Counted from the first letter of the stretch, positions 34,339 to 43,579 are shown. The stretch is 64,000 bases of DNA from RGIG5612 sp963589005 (GCA_963589005.1 CAVAJR010000005.1:1-64000); one strand, 5' to 3'. Translations and numbers: made by a program. The notes: generated by a model not told the origin, from the sequence alone.

Positions 34339-36101
34339 AGTCTATCACCTGCCTTCCTTAATTCTTCTGTTGCAATCTTGTAGAAATCCTTGGCGTAACG
34401 GTATTGTTTCAGGGCATATTCTCCGAATTCTATACCGAGAGATTCCTTATATTCACACCAATTGCTCCATAACAGGCCGCATACAGCGACGTAACAGTAG
34501 ATCTTTATTCGAATCTTATCACTGCATCCATTCGGAAAATAAAGTGAAATCAAGTTATCTATTTGATTTCTGTCATAGTAAGAATAGATGGCAAACATTG
34601 CGAGATCAATATGCGGATCTGCCATTCCTGCATATTCCCAGTCTATCAAGATAGGAAATTCTGTGCCGCATTTGTCTCTGTGAAACAATATATTGTCAGG
34701 ATTTGGATCTATGTGAGTCAGGCACCTGTCAGGACTTGTCGATTCTATATACGAACGCAACGATAAAACATGATCCTTGGTGATATTATAATCCTTGTAA
34801 ACAGATGGTCTGCCATTCCATAGAGCTTCATAATAATCAAGCTGTTCAAAAATATCAAATTCATGTTCAACTGCAAGATTAAGATCATGAAATTTTCTGA
34901 GAAGATTCATACTTGCGGCAAGATCTGCCTGATTATTGGCATCACATACTCGTGCATCCTCGATATATTCAGTTATTTTATAACCGTTGTCCGGATTAAT
35001 GTATAATACATTATCACTTATATTATATGTCTTGATCACTGAGTATACCGCAGCTTCGTTCCTTCGGCTTATTAACTGAGAGGTTCCCTCGCCCGGAATG
35101 CGCATGATGTATTTTTTGTCGAGGCAATCAAATAAAAATGAACGGTTGGTCATTCCCTTTTTCAAAGAAGTTATATTTTGAATATGATCTGCATCCGTAT
35201 TAAAGACAGAACAAATGATGTTAACAGCTTGGCCCATAAGATGACTTGAAGAACTGTCAAAGTCTCTAAGCTGCTCATAAGTATTGATTTCAACAACGTC
35301 GTTGTCGGAAATTAAATTCGGAGCAACCTGAATGTCATTCTTGTAAAATAGTGCATCTTCCCAGAATGAATCATTATATTCACTGAGCTGACCTAATTTA
35401 TTTAGATTTCTTCTTAGCGTCGGAGCATCATCTGAAGAAATGTAGGCAATACCCACCATTTTGTTGCCGCATGCAGAACATACAGACAATGTTTTGTTTC
35501 TTCCAATATGAATAGTGCTTGAATCTGATGTCGTATCAGATACCATGTACCAGGTGCACAGCTCTGTGCTGCTGAAAGGATTGCTGCGGCACCATATATC
35601 GCATGGGATTATATATGCATTCTCTAAATGATCGGAGGCAGTGTTCAGAGAACAGAGGTTGTTTTTAGTGCTGTATTGCATGTTTATTATAAGGTTAATA
35701 TCAAATTCATCGATGAGATATTCGTATTTCTCCTTCATATATCCGACTACTGCATAGATTTCGGTCACATTGATTTCGTGAAGCTGACGGATAATTCTTT
35801 CAATGAGGGGTTCACCATGAATCTCAATAAGCCCTTTTGGGGTTTCGATATTTATAGGCACTGAACGCATCCCATATCCGGCAGCCAGAATTACAGCCCG
35901 TTTAGGACTGCGGTCTGACACATATTTTCTGGCCTTTGCAGTAAGATTGAAATCAGAAGTCAGATATTGCGCTTCTGTCAGACATTTAAGTGCCTGATTA
36001 ACAGAACCTAAGGAGTGACCTGTCTTTAGAGACAGATCACGTTGATTAATATAATTCTCGTTGTATAATGTTTTTAAAATGTCAGTCTCAATAATGTTCA
36101 T
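34335..36101 (-). CDS. HTH-nucleotidyltransferase-choline kinase fusion (LicC-LicA type)
   Basis: ATG 36101 follows GAGAGG with six bases between, giving 588 residues. Residues 1-62 form a winged helix (NIIETDILKTL, INQRDLSLKTGHSLGSVNQAL). Residues about 65-285 form a nucleotidyltransferase (AVILAAGYGMRSVPINIETP, metal-site aspartate in IPCDIW). Residues about 290-588 form a LicA-type choline kinase of the APH fold: THIDPNPDNILFH is the catalytic loop and LIDWEYAGMADPHIDLA the metal site. It could phosphorylate choline, make a CDP-linked product and possibly bind DNA for autoregulation. The nucleotidyltransferase duplicates licC downstream, so its substrate may differ. Confidence 0.83.
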   Translation of the reverse strand: MNIIETDILKTLYNENYINQRDLSLKTGHSLGSVNQALKCLTEAQYLTSDFNLTAKARKYVSDRSPKRAVILAAGYGMRSVPINIETPKGLIEIHGEPLIERIIRQLHEINVTEIYAVVGYMKEKYEYLIDEFDINLIINMQYSTKNNLCSLNTASDHLENAYIIPCDIWCRSNPFSSTELCTWYMVSDTTSDSSTIHIGRNKTLSVCSACGNKMVGIAYISSDDAPTLRRNLNKLGQLSEYNDSFWEDALFYKNDIQVAPNLISDNDVVEINTYEQLRDFDSSSSHLMGQAVNIICSVFNTDADHIQNITSLKKGMTNRSFLFDCLDKKYIMRIPGEGTSQLISRRNEAAVYSVIKTYNISDNVLYINPDNGYKITEYIEDARVCDANNQADLAASMNLLRKFHDLNLAVEHEFDIFEQLDYYEALWNGRPSVYKDYNITKDHVLSLRSYIESTSPDRCLTHIDPNPDNILFHRDKCGTEFPILIDWEYAGMADPHIDLAMFAIYSYYDRNQIDNLISLYFPNGCSDKIRIKIYCYVAVCGLLWSNWCEYKESLGIEFGEYALKQYRYAKDFYKIATEELRKAGDRL

Positions 36102-36130
36102 GAACAACCTCTCAAAATTTAATCATGAAC

Positions 36131-36159
36131 ATAATAGCGGTGCAATTCTTGTGTGTCAA
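36131..36159 (-). promoter_or_regulatory. Sigma-A-type promoter of the phosphocholine operon
   Basis: On the minus strand TTGACA (36159-36154), a 17-base spacer and TATTAT (36136-36131) form a strong promoter. The leader carries two copies of GTTCATGA just before the start codon, a possible operator for the N-terminal winged helix. Confidence 0.8.
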
Positions 36160-36200
36160 TGTTTTTTGTAAAAAAAGTGTCTGAATTGTCATAGTTTTAA

Positions 36201-36229
36201 TTGACAACGAGGGGGCATTATCTTAAACT
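36201..36229 (+). promoter_or_regulatory. Sigma-A-type promoter of rpsT
   Basis: TTGACA (36201-36206), 17 bases and TAAACT (36224-36229) form the promoter. Transcription would start near 36236, leaving a leader of about 230 bases before rpsT. Confidence 0.75.
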
Positions 36230-36235
36230 GTCCCC

Positions 36236-36388
36236 GTATCGAAACGGGCACGTCCGCAGCCCGCCGGTAGCAGCGCCTGATGAGTCCACACACTCTCTCT
36301 CGGATAAGTCAGACAACAAGAATATATAGTATGAGTTATTTATGGCTAAGAACGCAAGTGTGCCGGAGATGGCATGATTGTGTTTTTT
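36236..36388 (+). promoter_or_regulatory. Structured leader with internal terminator upstream of rpsT
   Basis: The GC-rich first part contains hairpins such as CGGGC...GCCCG (from 36244) and a GTCC/GGAT pairing (near 36283 and 36302). The second part is a terminator-like hairpin: ACGCAAGTGTGCC, GGAGAT, GGCATGATTGTGT (36352-36383), ending in six T (36383-36388). This aptamer-plus-terminator layout suggests attenuation. It matches no riboswitch or ribosomal-protein leader that I can name. Confidence 0.5.
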
Positions 36389-36464
36389 GTGCGGTGGGAA
36401 TTTCCGCGCTGTCGCATGAAAAGTCATGATCGCTTATGCACAAAATGTGGAGGAAATTGAAACA

Positions 36465-36728
36465 ATGGCAAACATTAAATCAGCAAAAAAAAGAGTAATC
36501 ACAAGTCAGAAGAGAGCAGACAGAAACAAGGCAGTTAAGTCAGCTACCAAGACAGCAGTTAAGAAAGTTTATTCAGCTATCGAGGCAAATGACAAGGCAG
36601 CAGCTATGGATGCTTTAAAACTGGCAACAGCTCAGCTGGACAAGGCAGAAACAAAGGGCATTTATCATAAGAATATGACAGCTCGTAAGGTTTCAAGACT
36701 TGCAAAAGCAGTTAACAAAATGGCATAA
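36465..36728 (+). CDS. rpsT: Ribosomal protein S20
   Basis: ATG 36465 follows GGAGG (36449-36453), giving 87 residues. MANIKSAKKRVITSQK and the basic, alanine-rich helical body are typical of bS20. It binds 16S rRNA in the 30S body. A 230-base leader precedes it, much longer than needed for translation. The membrane pyrophosphatase follows after 29 bases without a terminator and could share the transcript. Confidence 0.96.
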   Translation: MANIKSAKKRVITSQKRADRNKAVKSATKTAVKKVYSAIEANDKAAAMDALKLATAQLDKAETKGIYHKNMTARKVSRLAKAVNKMA

Positions 36729-36757
36729 GCCAGTTTAACTTGGAAGGAGAGTAACAA

Positions 36758-38824
36758 ATGAGCGCATTAATGTGGTGTGGAATCGCTGCAGGTGTTATTG
36801 CATTGATCTATGCATTAGTACTTGCAACAATCGTTTCCAAACAGGATGCTGGTACTGACAGGATGAAGGAAATCGCTAAGGCTATCGCTGAAGGCGCAAG
36901 AGCATTCCTTTTCTCAGAGTACAAGATCCTTGTAGTTTTCGTAATTGTAGTAGGACTTATCATCGGTCTTGCACTGGGTAACTGGATAGAAGCAATATGC
37001 TTCCTGGTTGGTGCAGTATTCTCTGTACTTGCCGGATTCTTCGGAATGTCTGTTGCAACAAAGGCTAATGTAAGAACAGCCAATGCAGCAAGAACAAAGG
37101 GAATGAATGGTGCCCTTGGCGTAGCTTTTAAGGGCGGCGCAGTTATGGGTATGTGCGTTGCAGGTCTTGGATGCCTCGGCGTAACAGCAATCTATTTCAT
37201 TACAAGAGATGCTGATGTATTATTTGGCTTCTCACTCGGTGCTTCTTCAATCGCACTTTTCGCACGTGTAGGCGGCGGTATTTATACTAAGGCTGCTGAC
37301 GTTGGTGCTGACCTTGTAGGTAAGGTTGAAGCCGGTATCCCTGAAGATGACCCGCGTAACCCTGCTACAATCGCTGATAACGTAGGCGATAATGTAGGTG
37401 ACGTTGCAGGTATGGGTGCAGACCTTTTCGAATCATATGCAGGTTCGCTTATTTCTGCAATCACACTGGCAGTTGCATTTGTAGGTGAGGGCGGCAATGC
37501 ATTTGACAATTATATTGTATTCCCTGTAATTATCTCAGCAATTGGTCTTATCGCTTCTATTATCGGTACATTATTTGTTCGTACAAAAGAAGGTTCAAAT
37601 CCACAGGTTGCTCTGAATATAGGTACTTACATATCATCGGCAATTGTAATTATCTGCGCATTTATCTTCAGCTCAGTTCTTCTGGGTACAATAATGCCTG
37701 CTATTGCAATAGTTGCCGGTATTGTAGTAGGACTTTTGATCGGTACACTTACAGAGATCTATACATCTGACAAATATGGCTCAGTTAAGGAAATTGCGAA
37801 GCAGTCTGAGACAGGACATGCTACAACGATCATTGCCGGTCTGTCAGTTGGTATGAAATCAACAGTACTTCCTATCATTCTTATCTGCGTTGGTATCTTC
37901 GTATCATATGCAGTAATGGATGGTTTCACAACACCTGCAAGCGGTGTATTTGGTATCGCTCTTGCAGCAGTTGGTATGCTTTCAACAACAGGTATTACAG
38001 TAGCAGTTGATGCTTATGGCCCTATCGCAGATAATGCCGGCGGTATTGCTGAAATGAGTGAACTTGATGAAAGCGTTCGTAATATTACAGATAAACTGGA
38101 CTCAGTTGGCAATACAACAGCTGCTATCGGTAAGGGATTCGCTATCGGATCTGCAGCATTGACAGCACTGGCTTTATTCTCATCATTTGCGGTAGCAGTT
38201 AACAGTTCAGGGGCAGCATTCTCACTGAATAATATTGATATTCTTCAGCCTACAGTAATTATCGGTCTTCTTATTGGCGGCATGCTGGTATTCTTATTCT
38301 CAGCACTTACAATGTCATCAGTTTCTAAGGCTGCTAACCAGATGGTAGTTGAGGTTCGTCGTCAGTTCAGAGAGATCCCTGGCATCCTCGAAGGCAAGGC
38401 TAAACCGGATTACACACGTTGCGTAGCTATCTCTACTAAGGCATCTCTTAAGCAGATGATCCTTCCTGCAGTTATCGCTATTGTAGCACCGGTTGTTCTG
38501 GGTGTACTTCTGGGCGTAGCTGCTCTGGGCGGACTTCTGGCAGGCGCACTTATCACAGGTGTTCTTATGGCTATCTTCATGAGTAATGCTGGTGGTGCAT
38601 GGGACAATGCTAAGAAGTATATTGAAGGCGGCAAGCATGGCGGCAAGGGTTCAGATGCTCACAAGGCAGCTGTTACCGGTGATACAGTTGGTGATCCATT
38701 CAAGGATACATCAGGTCCGTCAATCAACATTCTTATCAAGCTTATGACAGTAGTTTCACTTGTATTCGTTCCTCTGTTTATCGCAGTTGGCGAGTATGGT
38801 CTTATCGGCGGATTATTCCACTAA
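36758..38824 (+). CDS. hppA: Membrane-bound ion-translocating pyrophosphatase
   Basis: The product has 688 residues and about 16 helices. Substrate-binding motifs include GGGIYTKAADVGADLVGKVE, DDPRNPATIADNVGDNVGD and the C-terminal GDTVGDPFKDTSGPSINIL. The motif GNTTAAIGKGFAIGSA has alanine where K+-independent enzymes have lysine, so this is the K+-dependent class. That class includes Na+ and H+ pumps; the ion is not decided by what I can read. It hydrolyses pyrophosphate to drive export. GGAAGGAG precedes the start. Confidence 0.95.
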   Translation: MSALMWCGIAAGVIALIYALVLATIVSKQDAGTDRMKEIAKAIAEGARAFLFSEYKILVVFVIVVGLIIGLALGNWIEAICFLVGAVFSVLAGFFGMSVATKANVRTANAARTKGMNGALGVAFKGGAVMGMCVAGLGCLGVTAIYFITRDADVLFGFSLGASSIALFARVGGGIYTKAADVGADLVGKVEAGIPEDDPRNPATIADNVGDNVGDVAGMGADLFESYAGSLISAITLAVAFVGEGGNAFDNYIVFPVIISAIGLIASIIGTLFVRTKEGSNPQVALNIGTYISSAIVIICAFIFSSVLLGTIMPAIAIVAGIVVGLLIGTLTEIYTSDKYGSVKEIAKQSETGHATTIIAGLSVGMKSTVLPIILICVGIFVSYAVMDGFTTPASGVFGIALAAVGMLSTTGITVAVDAYGPIADNAGGIAEMSELDESVRNITDKLDSVGNTTAAIGKGFAIGSAALTALALFSSFAVAVNSSGAAFSLNNIDILQPTVIIGLLIGGMLVFLFSALTMSSVSKAANQMVVEVRRQFREIPGILEGKAKPDYTRCVAISTKASLKQMILPAVIAIVAPVVLGVLLGVAALGGLLAGALITGVLMAIFMSNAGGAWDNAKKYIEGGKHGGKGSDAHKAAVTGDTVGDPFKDTSGPSINILIKLMTVVSLVFVPLFIAVGEYGLIGGLFH

Positions 38825-38957
38825 GATATAACAGGCTGATCATAGCTGAGTATTTAATATCAAATGATTTTACAGGGGCTGTTGCGCAAATGCGTGGCAG
38901 CCCTTGCTGCATCTGCAGTGGGCATGCCGTCATAGTATATGCGTTATAATAATCATG

Positions 38958-39044
38958 CTGTGCCGTGAACCTCGGTGTGAGCCCACTGCTCGAAAACGCA
39001 TACGCTGATTGTTTTCTCACAGTAAGTGCGCCGTCCCGGCACAG
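38958..39044. repeat. Dispersed palindromic element, copy C
   Basis: This is the longest well-preserved copy. Ends CTGTGCCG/CGGCACAG are a perfect 8-bp inverted repeat. The interior reads GTGAACCTCGG, CTGCTCGAAAACGC, CGCTGATTGTTTTCTC and GTGCGCCGTCCC, the reverse complement of copy B with few changes. It begins 133 bases after hppA and precedes the mreB promoter. Confidence 0.78.
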
Positions 39045-39132
39045 CCAGGTATTAACTTTGCAGCGTATCGTTGGTCCTGGGTGTGCTGCCATTGCAAAGC
39101 GCTGAAACAGTGAAAAGTATTTGCCGGAGTGA

Positions 39133-39161
39133 TTGAAAAAATAAGGTGAGCGATATATAAT
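39133..39161 (+). promoter_or_regulatory. Sigma-A-type promoter of mreB
   Basis: TTGAAA (39133-39138), a 17-base spacer and TATAAT (39156-39161) lie 70 bases before the mreB start codon. Confidence 0.75.
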
Positions 39162-39231
39162 AAAATTCCGATTTGTGTAAAAATATTAGATGATGATGGA
39201 TATGGGACGGAGATAAGAAAGGAGTTTACAC

Positions 39232-40227
39232 ATGGCAAGCACTGATATTGGAGTTGATTTAGGAACTGCCAGTGTTTTAGTATATATTACAGGCAAGGGT
39301 GTGGTGCTGAAGGAGCCTTCAGTTGTTGCATTTGACAGAGATACTAAGAAGATCAAGGCAATTGGCGAAGAAGCCAGATTAATGATCGGCAGAACACCTG
39401 GCAATATTGTAGCTATCAGACCTTTAAGACAGGGTGTTATCTCAGATTATACAGTTACAGAGAAGATGCTGAAGCATTTTATTCAGAAGGCTATCGGCAA
39501 GAGAACTTTCAGAAAGCCGAGAATCAGTGTATGTGTACCCAGCCGTGTAACAGAGGTTGAGAAGAAGGCTGTTGAGGATGCTGCATATCAGGCAGGCGCA
39601 AGAGAGGTAGCAGTTATAGAAGAACCGATAGCTGCGGCTATCGGAGCAGGCGTAGATATAACTAAGCCTTGCGGCAACATGATCGTAGATATAGGCGGCG
39701 GAACAACTGATATTGCTGTTATATCATTAGGCGGTGTTGTTGCAAGTACATCTGTTAAGATAGCAGGTGATGACTTTGATGAAGCCATCGTCAGATATAT
39801 GAGAAAAAAGCACAATCTTCTTATCGGTGAGAGAACTGCCGAGGAGATTAAGATCCAGATTGGCACATGCTATCCGCAGGGCGAGGAAATGAGCATGGAT
39901 GTGCGTGGACGTAACCTCGTATCCGGACTTCCGAGAAGGGTAACGATCACCTCTACGGAGACGGAAGAAGCATTAAGGGAATCTGTATCACAGATAGTTG
40001 AAGCAATCCATGAAGTATTGGAGAAGACTCCGCCGGAGCTTGCAGCTGATATTGCAGACAGAGGTATTGTAATGACAGGAGGAGGATGTCTGCTGAGAGG
40101 TCTGGAACAGATCATCGAGGATAAGATTGGCATTAATGCTATTACAGCTGAAGATCCTATGCTGTGCGTAGCCATCGGCACAGGAATGTTTATTGAATAT
40201 TTAAGCGGAGATAAGACATTATCCTGA
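39232..40227 (+). CDS. mreB: Rod-shape actin homologue MreB/Mbl
   Basis: The product has 331 residues, start behind AAAGGAG. Actin-fold motifs: DIGVDLGTASVLVYI (phosphate 1), VIEEPIAAAIGAG, MIVDIGGGTTDIAVISLGG (phosphate 2) and GIVMTGGGCLLRGLEQI (adenosine). It polymerises under the membrane and guides cell-wall elongation. mreC, mreD and rodA are absent nearby, so it may be an Mbl-type paralogue. recD2 follows after 52 bases. Confidence 0.93.
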   Translation: MASTDIGVDLGTASVLVYITGKGVVLKEPSVVAFDRDTKKIKAIGEEARLMIGRTPGNIVAIRPLRQGVISDYTVTEKMLKHFIQKAIGKRTFRKPRISVCVPSRVTEVEKKAVEDAAYQAGAREVAVIEEPIAAAIGAGVDITKPCGNMIVDIGGGTTDIAVISLGGVVASTSVKIAGDDFDEAIVRYMRKKHNLLIGERTAEEIKIQIGTCYPQGEEMSMDVRGRNLVSGLPRRVTITSTETEEALRESVSQIVEAIHEVLEKTPPELAADIADRGIVMTGGGCLLRGLEQIIEDKIGINAITAEDPMLCVAIGTGMFIEYLSGDKTLS

Positions 40228-40279
40228 TAAGCTGATTGCAGCTGACAGTACATGGAACTTACAGAAAAAGGGATTTGCA

Positions 40280-42703
40280 TTGGATACATTAAAGGGCTGT
40301 GTAGAGAAAGTAATATTCAGAAATCGAGAAAATGGTTATACAGTTTTAAGTGTGGAAAACAATGACGATACATATGTATGTGTCGGAAGTTTTCAGGAGA
40401 TTAGCGCCGGAGAATTCATGGAATTTTCCGGCGAATTTGCATACCATCCTAAATATGGTGAGCAATTCAAGGCTCAGTCTGCCAAAAGCATAATTCCTGA
40501 CGATCTGGAGTCTATAGAGCGATATCTGGGAAGCGGAGCTATTAAGGGAATAGGCACGGTTACTGCCAAGAGGATAATCGCCAGATTCGGCACGGACACC
40601 TTGAGAATTCTGGACGAAGAGCCGGAACGTCTGGCTGAGATAAAGGGAATAAGCAGGAAGAAAGCATTAGAGATTGCTTCATCTCAGGAAGAAAAGAAGG
40701 ATATGCGAAATGCCATGATATTCATGGGCGATTACGGTATCTCCAATGCTTTGGCAGTTAAATTGTATGGGCAGTACGGTCAGGATATTTATACGATCAT
40801 CAGAGACAATCCGTATCAGTTAGCTGATGAAGTAAACGGTATGGGATTTAAGAAAGCCGATGAGATAGCATTTAAGGCAGGAATAGATCCGGGAAGTGAT
40901 TTTAGGATCAAGGCATGCATGATATATGAATTGCAGCATGCCCTTGATAACGGACATACGTATTTGCCAGATGATATTTTGAAACAGAAGGTTCTTGCAA
41001 CGTTGCAGCCATCAACCATGGATGATATATGTGAGATAGAAGATCAAGATCTGGAGCGCTGTCTGATGGATCTTGCGATCGACAGCAGAGTTATAATCAA
41101 GTCAGTAGAAATGCCGATTCAGAGGGACAATACTTCATCGCCGGAAAATGCAAAATGCAATCCTATGGATAATGCTTCATCAATATCAGCTGATCTGGAT
41201 GGAGCAAATCTTGAATTCTATGGACCTGATCTGGAGGTACGTGTGCCAGCCTGCGAATCTGATGAGAGTAAGCGGGAGGAATATCGTCAGATCTATTATT
41301 CTCAGAATTATTATACAGAACTTGGTATTGCCAGAATGATGGTTGACCTGAACCTGAAGACGGATATAGATGACAGCAGATTCGAAGCGCGCGTAAGTGA
41401 GGTGGAAGCAAGCACCAGGATCAAGCTTGACGATCTGCAGAGACAGGCGATAAGAGCAGCGGTTAATTCCGGAATATTGATCATTACCGGCGGACCTGGA
41501 ACGGGTAAGACAACTACCATAAATGCTCTCATAAAATACTTTGAGGATGACAAAAGGGAGATTCTTCTGGCCGCACCTACGGGACGTGCAGCCAAAAGGA
41601 TGACAGAAGCTACAGGATATGAGGCCAAGACGATTCATCGCATGCTGGAATTGTCAACGAAGCTAGATGATACATCGGCAGGAGCGAGGTTTAACAGAAA
41701 TGAGGAATGTCCCCTGGAGGCTGATGTAATAATCATAGACGAAATGTCTATGGTTGATATATTTTTGATGAATGCGCTGCTTAGAGCGATTTCTCCGGGA
41801 ACCAGGCTTATATTGGTAGGCGACGTTGATCAGCTCCCCAGCGTAGGGGCAGGAAATGTATTAAAAGATCTGATAGACAGCGGAAGATTTAATACTGTCA
41901 AGCTGGTTAAGATCTTCAGACAGGCTGAGGAGAGTGAGATTGTTGTTAATGCCCATAAAATAAATAACGGCGAGCCGATAACATTAAAAAGCAGCAGCAA
42001 GGACTTTATTTTTCTCAGAAGGGAGTCACCGCAGGCTGTGGCAAGTGCCGTCCTTACTCTTGTACGTGATAAGCTCCCTAAATATGTAAATACTGACATA
42101 AGGGAGATACAGGTGCTGTCCCCTATGAAAAATGGCAATCTCGGAGTTATTGCACTTAATAAATTCCTGCAGACCAGCCTTAATCCGGCGGCATCTGACA
42201 AAAAAGAGCTGGCTGTGGGCAGCATGATTTTCCGTGAAGGTGACAAGGTCATGCACATCAAGAATAATTATGACCTGGAGTGGGAAATGAGGACTGCGAC
42301 AGGATTTGCATATGATAAGGGTACCGGCGTATTTAACGGGGACATCGGCATTATCAGTCAGATAAATGAGCATCGTCAGATGTTAGAGGTGATATTTGAC
42401 GACGACAAATATGTTATCTACGGATACGAGCAGTTAGAGGAGCTTACGCTTGCATATGCCGTAACGGTTCATAAATCACAGGGAAGCGAATACCCGGCGA
42501 TAATATTGCCGATTCTTACGGGACCACAGATCCTGATGAACAGGAACATCCTCTATACTGCCGTAACGCGTGCTAAAAAGTGCGTTGTTATAGTGGGAAA
42601 TGATGCAGTAGTAGAGAAGATGATAGAAAATACCAGAGAGCAGGAACGCTATACCGGGCTGAAGGATAGAGTACGGGAAATCGTTGATCATGTTAGAATC
42701 TAA
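40280..42703 (+). CDS. recD2: RecD2 family ATP-dependent DNA helicase
   Basis: The product has 807 residues with a TTG start at 40280. The N-terminal OB-like domain (LKGCVEKVIFRNRENGYTVL) and tandem HhH region (residues about 95-200) identify RecD2 rather than RecBCD-associated RecD. SF1 motifs follow: Walker A GGPGTGKTTT (about 404), DEMSMVD, GDVDQLPSVGAG, and AYAVTVHKSQGSEYPAIIL near the end. It is a 5'-3' helicase in repair and recombination. A hydrophilic insertion of about 50 residues (near 285-335) is unusual. It overlaps comF by 14 bases. Confidence 0.93.
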   Translation: MDTLKGCVEKVIFRNRENGYTVLSVENNDDTYVCVGSFQEISAGEFMEFSGEFAYHPKYGEQFKAQSAKSIIPDDLESIERYLGSGAIKGIGTVTAKRIIARFGTDTLRILDEEPERLAEIKGISRKKALEIASSQEEKKDMRNAMIFMGDYGISNALAVKLYGQYGQDIYTIIRDNPYQLADEVNGMGFKKADEIAFKAGIDPGSDFRIKACMIYELQHALDNGHTYLPDDILKQKVLATLQPSTMDDICEIEDQDLERCLMDLAIDSRVIIKSVEMPIQRDNTSSPENAKCNPMDNASSISADLDGANLEFYGPDLEVRVPACESDESKREEYRQIYYSQNYYTELGIARMMVDLNLKTDIDDSRFEARVSEVEASTRIKLDDLQRQAIRAAVNSGILIITGGPGTGKTTTINALIKYFEDDKREILLAAPTGRAAKRMTEATGYEAKTIHRMLELSTKLDDTSAGARFNRNEECPLEADVIIIDEMSMVDIFLMNALLRAISPGTRLILVGDVDQLPSVGAGNVLKDLIDSGRFNTVKLVKIFRQAEESEIVVNAHKINNGEPITLKSSSKDFIFLRRESPQAVASAVLTLVRDKLPKYVNTDIREIQVLSPMKNGNLGVIALNKFLQTSLNPAASDKKELAVGSMIFREGDKVMHIKNNYDLEWEMRTATGFAYDKGTGVFNGDIGIISQINEHRQMLEVIFDDDKYVIYGYEQLEELTLAYAVTVHKSQGSEYPAIILPILTGPQILMNRNILYTAVTRAKKCVVIVGNDAVVEKMIENTREQERYTGLKDRVREIVDHVRI

Positions 42704-43472
42704 GAAGCTGACTTGTTACAAAAACAGCATACTTCAGCTGCTGTATCCCAGAAAGTGTCCGGTATGCGGCAAAATCATTAATGCTGAGAGAATTATCCTT
42801 CGAGGTAATACAGATAATTGTAATCCGTATATCTGCTCATCTTGCTATGAGAAATTAAATATCGTATCGGGTGCGCGCTGCATGAAGTGTTCAAGACCTC
42901 TCGAGGATAATACAGCGGAGTATTGTACTGATTGCATATCGAGAATAAGGCACTTTGATCAGGGGATTGCGCTTCTGATCCACGATGATGTGTCTAAAAA
43001 GATCTTATATGGTCTTAAATATTCCAACAAACGAGATAATGCTGATGTGCTGGCATATGAAGCAGCAAGAAGACTTGCTGATATTATCGCTTACTGGGAT
43101 CCTGACGTGATAGTACCTGTTCCCGTACACAAAAAACGAGAGCTTGAAAGAGGATATAATCAAGCTGAGGTTCTGGCAAGAAAGTTCGTAGGGTTCCTGA
43201 AGAATGATGGCATTGAATACAAGCTGGATCCACGTCTTCTCAGGAGAAATAAGCAGACTGTAGCCCAGAAGAAGCTGGGAAATGAGCAGCGGCAGGAAAA
43301 CCTGAAAAATGCATTCGAGGTAAATGAGAGGGTACTTGAATATTGTGAATATAAGAGCATTTTGCTTATAGATGATATTTACACATCGGGAGCGACCCTG
43401 TCGGAATGTGCCGGAGCGCTGAAAAATGCCGGAATAGAGAAAGTATACTTCCTGACATTCAGTATCGGATGA
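42690..43472 (+). CDS. comF: ComF family phosphoribosyltransferase-like protein
   Basis: ATG 42690 lies inside the end of recD2, giving 260 residues. The N-terminus has paired zinc-binding cysteines (CPVCGK, CSSCYE, CMKC, YCTDC). The PRTase part carries VIVPVPVHKKRELERGYNQAEVLA and the PRPP motif LLIDDIYTSGATLSECA. ComF acts in late steps of DNA uptake in competent bacteria, although homologues are widespread in non-competent species. Overlap with recD2 suggests a shared DNA-processing operon. Confidence 0.9.
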   Translation: MLESKKLTCYKNSILQLLYPRKCPVCGKIINAERIILRGNTDNCNPYICSSCYEKLNIVSGARCMKCSRPLEDNTAEYCTDCISRIRHFDQGIALLIHDDVSKKILYGLKYSNKRDNADVLAYEAARRLADIIAYWDPDVIVPVPVHKKRELERGYNQAEVLARKFVGFLKNDGIEYKLDPRLLRRNKQTVAQKKLGNEQRQENLKNAFEVNERVLEYCEYKSILLIDDIYTSGATLSECAGALKNAGIEKVYFLTFSIG

Positions 43473-43579
43473 TGAAAATATTATCTTCAAACTTTATTGC
43501 TCAAACCAGGAAATGAACAGGAATGTTCGTTTATAGTGCAATCAGTTGATAAAATATTGATACTGCTGAGATTGAACCT

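Noticed and set aside
36236..36300. Possible hammerhead ribozyme: CTGATGAGTCC with an upstream CGAAACGGGC in the rpsT leader
   Set aside because: The GAAA-adjacent stem CGGGC/GCCCG exists, but the base after it is C where a U is required. Stem II has no partner for GTCCACAC next to GAAA, and the following GGAT is not followed by GAAA.
36222..36320. Minus-strand resemblance to a SAM riboswitch (CTTATCCGAGAGAGAG with a later GATAA)
   Set aside because: P1-like ends and the purine-rich start are present, but the conserved GGAGGGACTGGCCC and GCAACC core is missing.
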